Origin: Oleispira sp963933055
Lineage (GTDB): Bacteria; Pseudomonadota; Gammaproteobacteria; Pseudomonadales; Oceanobacteraceae
Direction: 5' to 3'
Length of the DNA: 12,321 nucleotides
NCBI GenBank assembly: GCA_963933055.1
Contig: CAWVSY010000077.1
Location: forward strand, 1-12,321
In this document: in pieces, positions 6,015-12,321 of the stretch
Layout of the letters: each line of letters starts with the position of its first letter
Position numbering within the stretch: position 1 is the first letter of the stretch
The notes under the pieces: generated by a model
Told to the model about the DNA's origin: nothing
The model's input: the letters and a program-made list of their open reading frames with translations, nothing else
Database searches by the model: none
Made by a program: the position numbers and the translations under genes

Positions 6015-8279
6015 TTATTCTGTACTAGCCTGCATCCTGCTTATTTCCCGTTGTGTACGGTTGCCTGCTTTGTCTAATAATATCAGGGTCAGCCTGCCTT
6101 CAGCTTGGCGATCTAGGGTGATTTTAAAATGGGTGGTGTATAAAAACGTGCCTAGCCACTGATTGCCAGATTCATCTTGCAGCCATATTTTATCAATACC
6201 CATTCCATCATCAAATGCCATACCGACCAGCGTATTAGCATTCTGCCAGCGGGTTTGCTCAAATTCAGGGGTTAACTTATCAGGATAGCTGCGGTTATCC
6301 ACAGGATCACTGCCTTCAGCAATTTCTTGGTGATTGCTATAACCATCACCGTCACGGTCAGTATCGCGGTTATCACCGATGCCGTCATTATCAAGATCAG
6401 ACCACTCTGTTTTGTCATCAGGAAATAGATCAAGGTTATTGGCTATGGTATCGCCGTCACGATCGTCATCAAAGTCATCCGGAATTTGATCATCATCCAT
6501 ATCCGCTGGGGTTGAAGCGGGATCATTCGGGTCGGTTTTAAGCGCTACTTCGTCGTCATTACGTATTTTATCGCCATCACGGTCGGGGTCTGAATTATCA
6601 CCCAAACCATCGGCATCCATATCGGCCCATTCTTTGGCATTATCTGGGAAGGCATCTTGTGTATTCGCAACGGTATCGCCATCGCGGTCGTCATCGAGTA
6701 GATCTGGTAGGCCATCTTTATCAATATCGCTAGGAATTGAGCTAGCATCCCGCGGATTAAAACCTAACTGAATTTCAAAGCGGTTATCGATGTTATCGCC
6801 ATCAATGTCTAAATCAGAGTTATCGCCATGGCCATCACCATCCATGTCAGCCCACTCTGCTTTATTATCTGGAAAAGCATCGTCAGCATTGAGGTAATCA
6901 TCGCCATCGCGATCATCATCAAGAATATCGGGAATGCCATCGCCATCAAAATCGGCTGGGGTATCGTTTGCATCAAGATCATTGGTGCCAACGATACCTT
7001 CATAGACGTTGCTAATGTTATCGCCGTCGCGATCTGTATCGGCATTATCACCTAGACCATCAGCATCACTGTCTAACCATTCGGTTTTATCCAATGGATA
7101 TACATCAAGGCCATTGGCAATAAAGTCACCATCAACATCGGTATCCAAAGCATCAGGAATACCATCTTCATCTAAATCGGCGGGGACATTGCTGGCTAAA
7201 TCGGGATCAAAACCTAAGCGTAATTCATAACCGTTATTAATGCCGTCGCCATCACGATCAGTATCGGCATTATCACCGATACCATCGTTATCTAGATCGA
7301 CCCAATCACCACTGTCTCGTGGAAAAAGATCAACTTCGTTTAAACGACCATCTCCGTCGATATCATCATCGCTAACATCCGGAACACCATCGATATCCAA
7401 ATCTTGAGGATAACTTTTTACATCGCGATCGCTGGTTTTGGCGAGCATTTCGTCATGGTTTGAAAAGCCATCATTATCACGGTCTTCATCGGCATTATCC
7501 CCAATGCCATCACGATCGTAGTCACCCCATTCAAGCGGATCATCAGGAAATAAATCGAGCTTATTCGCATAGCCATCCCCATCACGATCGGTATCAAATG
7601 AATCTGGCATAGAGTCTCCATCGCTGTCTTTTGGCTTACTATTGGCGTTTAATGGATCTGTCCCTATGTGTAATTCAAAAACATTGGGAATACCATCACC
7701 ATCAGCGTCTTGGTCTTGGTTATCACCAATACCGTCGCCATCAAGATCACTCCATTCTGACGCTAATAAGGGAAAAGCATCTGTGGAATTTTCATGACCA
7801 TCGTTATCCATATCGCTATCAAGGGCATCTGGAATACCATCATGGTCACGATCAACGGGAGTATCGCTGGCGTCATCAATCGCATGGCCAAGCTGTTGTT
7901 CAAATGTATTACTGATTAAATCGCCATCAATATCTTTATCTCGGTTATCCGGAATACCATCACCATCGGTATCACGAATACTCGCAGAATCTTGAGGAAA
8001 ATCATCATTTTTATCAATCGTACCATCGCCATCTTGATCACTATCAATCGCATCAGGAATACCGTCGCTATCAATATCAACCGGATCAAGCACATCTGAA
8101 TCAGTGCTATTAGCGCTTTCAATAAAATTGGCAAGGCCATCGCTCTCGCGATTGCTATCGACATTATCAGCAATGCCATTTTGATCGAGATCAGCAATAT
8201 CAGCAGTCGCCAATTGGCTACTGCCTAACGCGATAATAAAAGCACTTCCTAATAAAATAAAATGTGGTGATTTCATCAT
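6015..8279 (-). CDS. Secreted Asp-rich protein of thrombospondin type 3 calcium-binding repeats
   Basis: The 754-residue protein begins with a Sec signal peptide (two Met, Lys, hydrophobic core to about residue 22, LATA before probable cleavage after 26). Residues 30-67 are one degenerate repeat. Residues 68-667 are eight units of exactly 75 residues, each a 35-residue type A repeat plus a 40-residue type B repeat. Both types start DxDxDGIxDxxDxDxDGD, giving two calcium loops. Type A ends N..D.FP.D..EW. Type B ends N..E...G.DP.D..S.P. Residues 668-754 form a non-repetitive tail with DDGMGIDKIWL and LLDKAGN, resembling a small beta-sandwich (Ig-like) domain. No LPXTG, PEP-CTERM or transmembrane anchor is visible. 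It is likely periplasmic, surface-associated or released, with a calcium-stabilised rod. ATG 8279 has a weak GAAGT ribosome site. It is transcribed alone or after the small membrane protein gene and ends at its own terminator. Confidence 0.9.
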   Translation of the reverse strand: MMKSPHFILLGSAFIIALGSSQLATADIADLDQNGIADNVDSNRESDGLANFIESANSTDSDVLDPVDIDSDGIPDAIDSDQDGDGTIDKNDDFPQDSASIRDTDGDGIPDNRDKDIDGDLISNTFEQQLGHAIDDASDTPVDRDHDGIPDALDSDMDNDGHENSTDAFPLLASEWSDLDGDGIGDNQDQDADGDGIPNVFELHIGTDPLNANSKPKDSDGDSMPDSFDTDRDGDGYANKLDLFPDDPLEWGDYDRDGIGDNADEDRDNDGFSNHDEMLAKTSDRDVKSYPQDLDIDGVPDVSDDDIDGDGRLNEVDLFPRDSGDWVDLDNDGIGDNADTDRDGDGINNGYELRLGFDPDLASNVPADLDEDGIPDALDTDVDGDFIANGLDVYPLDKTEWLDSDADGLGDNADTDRDGDNISNVYEGIVGTNDLDANDTPADFDGDGIPDILDDDRDGDDYLNADDAFPDNKAEWADMDGDGHGDNSDLDIDGDNIDNRFEIQLGFNPRDASSIPSDIDKDGLPDLLDDDRDGDTVANTQDAFPDNAKEWADMDADGLGDNSDPDRDGDKIRNDDEVALKTDPNDPASTPADMDDDQIPDDFDDDRDGDTIANNLDLFPDDKTEWSDLDNDGIGDNRDTDRDGDGYSNHQEIAEGSDPVDNRSYPDKLTPEFEQTRWQNANTLVGMAFDDGMGIDKIWLQDESGNQWLGTFLYTTHFKITLDRQAEGRLTLILLDKAGNRTQREISRMQASTE
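6279..8078 (-). repeat. Eight tandem 225-bp units encoding A+B TSP3 repeats
   Basis: Counting residues by hand, each unit is 75 codons (35 + 40) with no insertion or deletion across 600 residues. Units nearest the 3' end of the gene are closest in sequence, for example FPDNKAEWADMDGDG and FPDNAKEWADMDADG exactly 75 residues apart. On the plus strand the array reads as recurrent 'ccatcaccatc/atcgccatc' DNA. The protein pattern is better conserved than the DNA, so most duplications are not recent. Confidence 0.93.
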
Positions 8280-8364
8280 AATTACTTCAAATTTTGTCTT
8301 TATAATTGTTATGGTTTCGACGATTTTTATTGATGATTGGCGGTGGATAGCGATCCAGCCACGA
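8280..8364. other. Short intergenic gap
   Basis: AT-rich 85 bp between the small membrane protein gene and the TSP3-repeat gene. A minus-strand TATAAA-like hexamer lies near 8298, but I see no matching -35. No terminator is visible, so read-through from the upstream gene is possible. Confidence 0.3.
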
Positions 8365-8703
8365 TTATTTCATCTGTTGATTATCACACTTAATAATGCG
8401 GCCTTTTTTATCCACAAGAATACCTGATGCTGTGGGTGTTTTATCGGATCTCATCAATAAGCTGCCGCCAGAACAGAAAGCTGTTTTTCCTGAAGGCTTA
8501 GACGATGTTTTTACATCGTAGCCTGGCTTTAACGTTAATAATTTAAAGTCTTCAATCATCGCGGAATCGGCTTCTTTCGAATGACGCAGATAGCCGTTAT
8601 ATTCCAACGCAACGACCGAGATGATAATACCAGCCATTAAGCCCATTACCATGTGTTTAACTTTATCGCCATCTTTAGATACGCGTTTTTCTACAATGCT
8701 CAT
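8365..8703 (-). CDS. Unrecognised 112-residue single-pass membrane protein
   Basis: I do not recognise the family. The product has a basic N-terminus (EKRVSKDGDKVKH, residues 5-17), one hydrophobic helix at about 18-34 (MVMGLMAGIIISVVALEY) and a C-terminal region of about 75 residues. By the positive-inside rule that region should be periplasmic. It has two cysteines, C77 and C106, bracketing a segment with GILVDKKGR, and they could form a disulphide. I chose the ATG at 8703, which has GGAAAG four bases upstream. A GTG at 8715 would add four residues but overlaps that ribosome site. It is 60 bp downstream of ubiX and 85 bp upstream of the TSP3-repeat gene, all on the minus strand. Confidence 0.75.
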   Translation of the reverse strand: MSIVEKRVSKDGDKVKHMVMGLMAGIIISVVALEYNGYLRHSKEADSAMIEDFKLLTLKPGYDVKTSSKPSGKTAFCSGGSLLMRSDKTPTASGILVDKKGRIIKCDNQQMK

Positions 8704-8724
8704 TCTACTTTCCACAATTTGTTA

Positions 8725-8744
8725 ATTTTTAAAAATGTTTAAAC
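8725..8744. repeat. Two abutting AT-rich palindromes
   Basis: ATTTTTAAAAAT (8725-8736), a perfect 12-bp palindrome, is followed directly by GTTTAAAC (8737-8744), a perfect 8-bp palindrome. They lie between ubiX and the small membrane protein gene, 20-40 bp before its start. They could be an operator or simply AT-rich DNA. Confidence 0.4.
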
Positions 8745-8763
8745 AGATCAACTCAATAACTTA

Positions 8764-9408
8764 TTACTCGCCCCAGCGAGGTAATAATTCATGCTCGATA
8801 TTTAATTGGTTAAGAATGCGCGCTACCACAAAATCGACAAGGTCTTCTATTTTTTCAGGCTGACGATAAAAGCCAGGGCTTGCGGGTAAGATGACAGCGC
8901 CCATTTGACTTAACGTCAGCATATTCTGTAAGTGCAACGTAGAGAACGGTGTTTCTCGGGGCACTAAAATTAATTGACGGCGTTCTTTTAACGCAACATC
9001 TGCAGCGCGTTCTATTAAATTATTACTGGCCCCCGTCGCTACGGCTGACAAAGTGCCAGTGCTGCAGGGGCAAATAACCATTGCGCCATTTCGACCAGAA
9101 CCTGATGCCCAAGGAGACATCCAGTCTTCACGACCATAGACCTTTAACTGATCTTCGCCCACGTTGAAATGTTCACGTAAATATTCCGCTTGGCCACGTA
9201 CTTGGCCGGGGATTTTATACTCTGTTTCCGTCGCCATAACCAATTGTGCAGCTTTCGAAATAATAGCCGATACCGTACAACCACTGGCCAGTAAAACCTC
9301 GATTAAACGCATGGCATACGGTGAACCAGAGGCACCGGTTATTGCTACACAAATATTAGGTGCTACACAAATATTAGCTTCTGAGCTATTCGTCTTTGAG
9401 CTATTCAT
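8764..9408 (-). CDS. ubiX: UbiX, flavin prenyltransferase
   Basis: Joins a dimethylallyl group to FMN to make prenylated FMN, the cofactor of the UbiD decarboxylase in ubiquinone synthesis. The 214-residue protein has ITGASGSPYAMRL (23-35, FMN phosphate loop), CPCSTGTLSAVATG (113-126), LIERAADVALKERR (131-144) and LVPRETPFS (148-156), all family hallmarks. It is slightly long (usual 185-210) because the N-terminus carries two tiny duplications: NSSKTNSSE, and NICVA twice before the first strand. The start ATG overlaps the mpl stop by 4 bp (ATGA), so translation is probably coupled to mpl. Confidence 0.96.
   Translation of the reverse strand: MNSSKTNSSEANICVAPNICVAITGASGSPYAMRLIEVLLASGCTVSAIISKAAQLVMATETEYKIPGQVRGQAEYLREHFNVGEDQLKVYGREDWMSPWASGSGRNGAMVICPCSTGTLSAVATGASNNLIERAADVALKERRQLILVPRETPFSTLHLQNMLTLSQMGAVILPASPGFYRQPEKIEDLVDFVVARILNQLNIEHELLPRWGE
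9343..9378. repeat. 18-bp tandem duplication in the 5' end of ubiX
   Basis: Units 9343-9360 and 9361-9378 differ at one base (tgctacacaaatattag followed by g or c). They encode the repeated NICVA. This in-frame duplication copies the first beta strand of UbiX just ahead of the GASGSP loop. Confidence 0.92.
9382..9406. repeat. 10-bp direct repeat at the ubiX start
   Basis: TGAGCTATTC occurs at 9382-9391 and again at 9397-9406, offset by 15 bp (five codons). It encodes the NSS...NSS of the UbiX N-terminus. The second copy overlaps the ubiX start codon and the mpl stop. Confidence 0.85.
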
Positions 9409-10808
9409 GATAATTCAACCTGCTGCGTGAGCTTGGCTAATAAAGAACGGTGCAAACCCGAAAAACTGCCATTCGACATAATCACCACATCGTCACCTGC
9501 CTGAATATCTTTTAATAGCTGCGCTTCAAGTGCTTCTATTTGATGACATACTGTTTGATTATTCATCGCCGCAACCGCATCGGTTAATGACCACGATAAA
9601 CCTTCTGGTTCTAGCCAGTAAGTAGCATCAGCATCTTCAATACTCGCGGCGAGTTTGGCTTTATGCTCACCTAATTTCATGGTGTTTGAACGAGGCTCTA
9701 ATACCGCAATTAAACGCCCACTGCGTTTATTCACTTTTTGAGTCGCTTTAGCACCCGACAATGTCAATTTTATTGCGGTTGGGTGATGCGCGAAATCGTC
9801 AAAAATACGAACATCATTAATCTCACCCACCAGCTCCATGCGGCGCTTAACCGACTGAAATTCTGCTAAGGCTTCTGCGGCGGTTTTAGGTTCAATGCCA
9901 ACATGGCGTGCGGCAATCATCGCGGCCAAGGCGTTATACATATTGTGTTCGCCATTAAGCGACCACCTGACTTCGCAAGCAAACTCGCCGTTGTGATACA
10001 CATTAAACTGACTGAAGTCGGCCAATATTGCTTCAACCGACCAGCCTTCTGCTTTATCGCTGCGCGCATGGGTTTTGTCACTATGAATATGCGCTTGCTG
10101 GCTCCAACAGCCTTGCGCAATGACGCGCTGTAAGGCTTGGTTTTCACTTGGGAAAATGATTTGTCCTGTTGAAGGAACGGTTCTTACAAGGTGATGAAAT
10201 TGGCGTTCGATCGCGGCGAGATCATCGAAGATATCGGCATGATCAAATTCTAGATTGTTCATAATCAGCGTGCGCGGATGGTAATGCACAAATTTAGAAC
10301 GTTTATCAAAGAAGGCCGTATCGTATTCATCGGCTTCAATAATAAAGAAATTAGAGTCAGTAAGGCGCGCTGATGTCGAAAAATTTTCCGGCACACCACC
10401 AATCAAATAGCTTGGATTCATGCCGCCGTATTCTAATAACCATGCCAACATGCTGGCGGTCGTGGTTTTACCATGAGTGCCTGAAACGGCCATCACCCAC
10501 TTGTCAGCCAGTAAGTACTTACCCATCCAATCAGGGCCAGAAATATAGGGGATTCCACGATCTAATACGTATTCAACCGCCGGATTTCCACGGCTCATCG
10601 CATTGCCGATAATCACATAATCAGGGGCAGGATCGAGCTGCGCAGGATCAAAGCCCGCAATAATATCAATCCCCGCCTGTTCGAGCTGGTCACTCATCGG
10701 CGGATAAATGCCTTGATCTGACCCTGTCACTTTATGACCTTGAGCTTTCGCTAACTGGGCAAGACTGCCCATGAAGGTGCCACAAATACCCAAAATATGA
10801 AGATGCAT
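9405..10808 (-). CDS. mpl: Mpl, UDP-MurNAc:L-Ala-gamma-D-Glu-meso-DAP ligase
   Basis: Mur-ligase family enzyme that joins recycled murein tripeptide to UDP-MurNAc in the cytosol, so that old cell wall re-enters synthesis. The 467-residue product starts MHLHILGICGTFMGSLAQLA, nearly identical to the E. coli N-terminus. It has the ATP-binding loop GTHGKTTT (110-117), EADEYDTAFFDKR, NLEFDHADIF, GEHNMYNALAA and FDDFAHHPTAI. I chose the ATG at 10808. A GTG at 10820 would add four residues not seen in the family, and TGGTAGTGGG upstream serves as a weak ribosome site. It leads a probable mpl-ubiX operon and is divergent from fbp. Confidence 0.96.
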   Translation of the reverse strand: MHLHILGICGTFMGSLAQLAKAQGHKVTGSDQGIYPPMSDQLEQAGIDIIAGFDPAQLDPAPDYVIIGNAMSRGNPAVEYVLDRGIPYISGPDWMGKYLLADKWVMAVSGTHGKTTTASMLAWLLEYGGMNPSYLIGGVPENFSTSARLTDSNFFIIEADEYDTAFFDKRSKFVHYHPRTLIMNNLEFDHADIFDDLAAIERQFHHLVRTVPSTGQIIFPSENQALQRVIAQGCWSQQAHIHSDKTHARSDKAEGWSVEAILADFSQFNVYHNGEFACEVRWSLNGEHNMYNALAAMIAARHVGIEPKTAAEALAEFQSVKRRMELVGEINDVRIFDDFAHHPTAIKLTLSGAKATQKVNKRSGRLIAVLEPRSNTMKLGEHKAKLAASIEDADATYWLEPEGLSWSLTDAVAAMNNQTVCHQIEALEAQLLKDIQAGDDVVIMSNGSFSGLHRSLLAKLTQQVELS

Positions 10809-10837
10809 GCCCACTACCACAAAATTCGTATTGGGCT

Positions 10838-10843
10838 AGTGTA
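10838..10843 (-). promoter_or_regulatory. Candidate -10 element of mpl
   Basis: Minus-strand TACACT (plus 10838-10843) lies about 30 bp before the mpl ATG. No good -35 stands at the right distance, so this is only a suggestion. Confidence 0.2.
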
Positions 10844-10899
10844 CTTGCTCTTGCCTTTCGTCGCTAGTGAGACCGCTAATGCAGGCATAAACCTACATT

Positions 10900-10979
10900 T
10901 TTAATGCTTTAGAATGATGGTATATAAATTCTTTCTTGCCTCTTTAGTGTTTCTTTAATGCCTCTTTAATGCTTTAGAT
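10900..10979. repeat. Cluster of CTTTARTG direct repeats upstream of fbp
   Basis: CTTTAGTG (10942-10949), CTTTAATG (10953-10960) and CTTTAATG (10964-10971) are spaced exactly 11 bp apart, about one helical turn. The 14-mer TTTAATGCTTTAGA occurs at 10900-10913 and again at 10965-10978. All lie in the 277 bp divergent gap between mpl and fbp, upstream of the fbp -10 element. They could be binding sites for a regulator on one face of the helix, or the product of slippage. The rest of the gap shows nothing but the candidate promoters. Confidence 0.6.
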
Positions 10980-11041
10980 CATTGTTCAATCTTTAGGCAT
11001 TCAAAATGTGACGGATTTCAGGTAAGATGCAGCACTTTTTA

Positions 11042-11047
11042 TATAAT
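11042..11047 (+). promoter_or_regulatory. Perfect -10 element of fbp
   Basis: TATAAT sits 38 bp before the fbp ATG and predicts a leader of about 33 nt. No recognisable -35 lies 16-18 bp upstream, which would fit a promoter needing an activator. A GAGAG ribosome site lies about eight bases before the ATG. Confidence 0.5.
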
Positions 11048-11085
11048 CACCTATTCCTTTGCTTAATCACTTTTGAGAGCCAGAT

Positions 11086-12057
11086 ATGCAATCTTTGCCT
11101 TCTTTCCTGCAAGCGCGCAATACGCCTAGCGATATTGTTGCCATCCTTAATGGTCTTATGACGTCTTGTGTAGATATCTCTAACAAACTACAGCAAGGTG
11201 CATTGGCAGGTGTTTTGGGCTCTGCTGGCGAAGAAAATATTCAAGGCGAAACGCAGAAAAAGTTAGACGTTATTTCTAACGACATCATCAAAGATCAGTT
11301 AGCCAGCATGAGTATGGTTAAAGGCATGGCAAGTGAAGAAGAAGACTTTCCTGTTGCTTGTAATGAAGAGGGCGAATACCTAGTCTTGTTCGATCCTTTA
11401 GATGGTTCTTCTAACATCGATGTTAACGTTACGGTTGGTACGATTTTTTCTGTTTTGAAAACGACAAAAGATGTTGATGCGGCGAAAGCAGATGCGTACT
11501 TACAAGCCGGTACTGAACAAGTGGCTGCGGGTTATGTTCTGTATGGCCCTTCTACTTTATTAATGTTCACTACGGGCGAAGGTGTTCATGCGTTCACCAT
11601 GGACCCAAAGAACGGCGAATTTTTATTATTGCGCGAGAATGTTCAAATTCCCACGCAGACTCAAGAGTTTGCGATCAATATGTCTAACCAGCGTTTTTGG
11701 TTACCAGAAATGCAAAGCTACGTTGCCGATTTATTAAAAGGCGAAGAAGGCCCATTAGGTAAGCGTTATAACATGCGTTGGGTAGCGGCGATGGTGGCTG
11801 AAGTTCATCGTATTTTGACGCGTGGTGGTATCTTCATGTACCCATACGATAACCGCGATCCTTCTAAGCCAGGTAAATTGCGTTTGATGTATGAAGGAAA
11901 TCCAATGAGTATGTTGATTGAGCAAGCCGGCGGTAAAGCCAGCACGGCTTACGCACCTATCATGGAAGTTACCCCAACCGATATCCACCAGCGTGTTTCT
12001 GTTGTTATGGGTTCGGCTGACGAAGTTGATACCGCCATGGCTTATCATAAAAAATAA
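11086..12057 (+). CDS. fbp: Fbp, class I fructose-1,6-bisphosphatase
   Basis: Hydrolyses fructose 1,6-bisphosphate to fructose 6-phosphate, the committed step of gluconeogenesis, in the cytosol with Mg2+. The 323-residue product (E. coli 332) has the metal-binding LFDPLDGSSNID (101-112) with VGTIFSV after it. It also has YGPSTLLMF (153-161), RGGIFMYPYDN (246-256) and KLRLMYEGNPMS (264-275), with the metal-ligand Glu near 270. AGGKAS closes the active-site region. Start is the ATG at 11086. It is monocistronic, with its own -10 element upstream and a strong terminator downstream. It is divergent from mpl. Confidence 0.97.
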   Translation: MQSLPSFLQARNTPSDIVAILNGLMTSCVDISNKLQQGALAGVLGSAGEENIQGETQKKLDVISNDIIKDQLASMSMVKGMASEEEDFPVACNEEGEYLVLFDPLDGSSNIDVNVTVGTIFSVLKTTKDVDAAKADAYLQAGTEQVAAGYVLYGPSTLLMFTTGEGVHAFTMDPKNGEFLLLRENVQIPTQTQEFAINMSNQRFWLPEMQSYVADLLKGEEGPLGKRYNMRWVAAMVAEVHRILTRGGIFMYPYDNRDPSKPGKLRLMYEGNPMSMLIEQAGGKASTAYAPIMEVTPTDIHQRVSVVMGSADEVDTAMAYHKK

Positions 12058-12077
12058 TTTCTACGTTTAATTATTTT

Positions 12078-12109
12078 AAAAAAAAAGGAGCTTTTTAGCT
12101 CCTTTTTTT
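12078..12109 (+). terminator. Intrinsic terminator of fbp
   Basis: GGAGCT (12087-12092), a TTTT loop and AGCTCC (12097-12102) are followed by seven T residues, 30-50 bp past the fbp stop. Nine A residues precede the stem, so it can pair further with the T-run and could also work in the reverse direction. Confidence 0.9.
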
Positions 12110-12130
12110 ATGGTGCGACAATATGCCACG

Positions 12131-12159
12131 TTGGGAATGAGAGGTCGGTAGCCTAGAAT
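12131..12159 (+). promoter_or_regulatory. Candidate sigma70 promoter of the lipoprotein gene
   Basis: TTGGGA (12131-12136), a 17 bp spacer and TAGAAT (12154-12159). Transcription would start near 12166. TGGGAATGA occurs twice here (12132-12140 and 12169-12177). Confidence 0.4.
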
Positions 12160-12175
12160 ACTCCGCCATGGGAAT

Positions 12176-12190
12176 GACCTTTATTAGGTC
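12176..12190. promoter_or_regulatory. Inverted repeat in the leader of the lipoprotein gene
   Basis: GACCT-TTATT-AGGTC is a perfect 5-bp dyad just after the predicted transcription start. A further AGGTC at 12142-12146 could pair with GACCT instead. It may be an operator or a small leader hairpin. Confidence 0.35.
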
Positions 12191-12216
12191 TGTTATTAAA
12201 TCTTATGGAATCTCAA

Positions 12217-12321
12217 ATGAAACATCCTATGAAAAATACGCTTTCGGCACTGGCATTAATCAGCTCAGGGATTTTATTAACGGGCTGTGGTGGCAGTTCT
12301 TCTACATCAACCGATACCGGT
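12217..12321 (+). CDS. Lipoprotein N-terminus, 3'-truncated by window edge
   Basis: Translating from 12217 gives a short basic N-terminus, a hydrophobic core (LSALALISSGILL) and a lipobox LTGC, followed by GGSSSTSTDTG. This is a type II (lipoprotein) signal peptide with a Ser/Thr/Gly-rich linker. The mature protein lies off the right edge, so its function cannot be given. The ATG at 12217 has GGAA six bases upstream. In-frame ATGs at 12205 and 12229 are alternatives. The frame is open to the window end. It lies downstream of the fbp terminator and has its own candidate promoter. Confidence 0.7.
   Translation, partial: MKHPMKNTLSALALISSGILLTGCGGSSSTSTDTG

Noticed and set aside
6279..8078. CRISPR-like periodic DNA
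   Set aside because: The period (225 bp) is coding, in frame throughout, and encodes calcium-loop repeats. There are no conserved direct repeats with unique spacers.
6809..8197. Several open frames of 67-94 codons on both strands inside the TSP3-repeat gene, with Ile/Met-rich products
   Set aside because: They arise from the repetitive Asp codons (GAT/GAC) read in other frames, have low-complexity products and lack ribosome sites.
6015..8279. RTX toxin/adhesin
   Set aside because: The repeats are DxDxDG thrombospondin type 3 loops, not GGxGxDxxx nonapeptides, and no type I secretion genes are adjacent.
9917..10147. Second open frame on the minus strand inside mpl
   Set aside because: It overlaps conserved Mur-ligase coding sequence in another frame and has no ribosome site or recognisable product.

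Overview
The window looks like chromosomal DNA from a free-living, probably marine, gammaproteobacterium. The evidence is moderate AT-richness, the gene set rlmH-rsfS-nadD-proA plus mpl-ubiX, and protein sequences that read like those of Oceanospirillales/Pseudomonadales relatives. The group is inferred from gene order and sequence style, not from a search. No phage, transposase, CRISPR, tRNA or rRNA is visible.

Layout. (1) 1-2902, minus strand: housekeeping genes read proA, nadD, rsfS, rlmH. An intergenic palindromic repeat separates proA from nadD, and rlmH runs off the left edge. (2) 3027-4936, plus strand: two translationally overlapping genes for six-helix membrane proteins with degenerate GGDEF domains. 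Both have lost the GGDEF signature but keep an RxxD inhibitory-site motif at the same residue numbers. (3) 4942-5802, minus: an LCM/Ppm1-like SAM methyltransferase, convergent with the pair and only 5 bp away. (4) 5913-8279, minus: a terminator and a 754-residue secreted, Asp-rich protein made of thrombospondin type 3 calcium-binding repeats in a strict 35+40 residue alternation. (5) 8365-8703, minus: an unrecognised 112-residue single-pass membrane protein. (6) 8764-10808, minus: ubiX and mpl, overlapping by 4 bp. (7) 11086-12057, plus: fbp (class I fructose-1,6-bisphosphatase) with a strong terminator. (8) 12217 to the end, plus: the start of a lipoprotein gene.

How the genes relate. Region 1 combines NAD synthesis (NadD), proline synthesis (ProA) and ribosome maintenance (RsfS, RlmH). 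Mpl recycles murein tripeptide and UbiX makes the prenylated flavin cofactor for ubiquinone synthesis. Fbp drives gluconeogenesis, which suits a cell growing on non-sugar carbon. The accessory block between proA and ubiX holds the less ordinary material: the paired putative c-di-GMP receptors, the methyltransferase, the giant calcium-binding secreted protein and the small membrane protein.

The best candidate for something undescribed is the co-translated pair of membrane proteins that appear to be c-di-GMP binders rather than makers. The second is the indel-free 75-residue superrepeat of the secreted protein. Several annotated starts were moved to internal ATGs (rsfS, proA, mpl, the methyltransferase, the small membrane protein) because the upstream GTG/TTG starts lack ribosome binding sites or extend beyond the family N-terminus.
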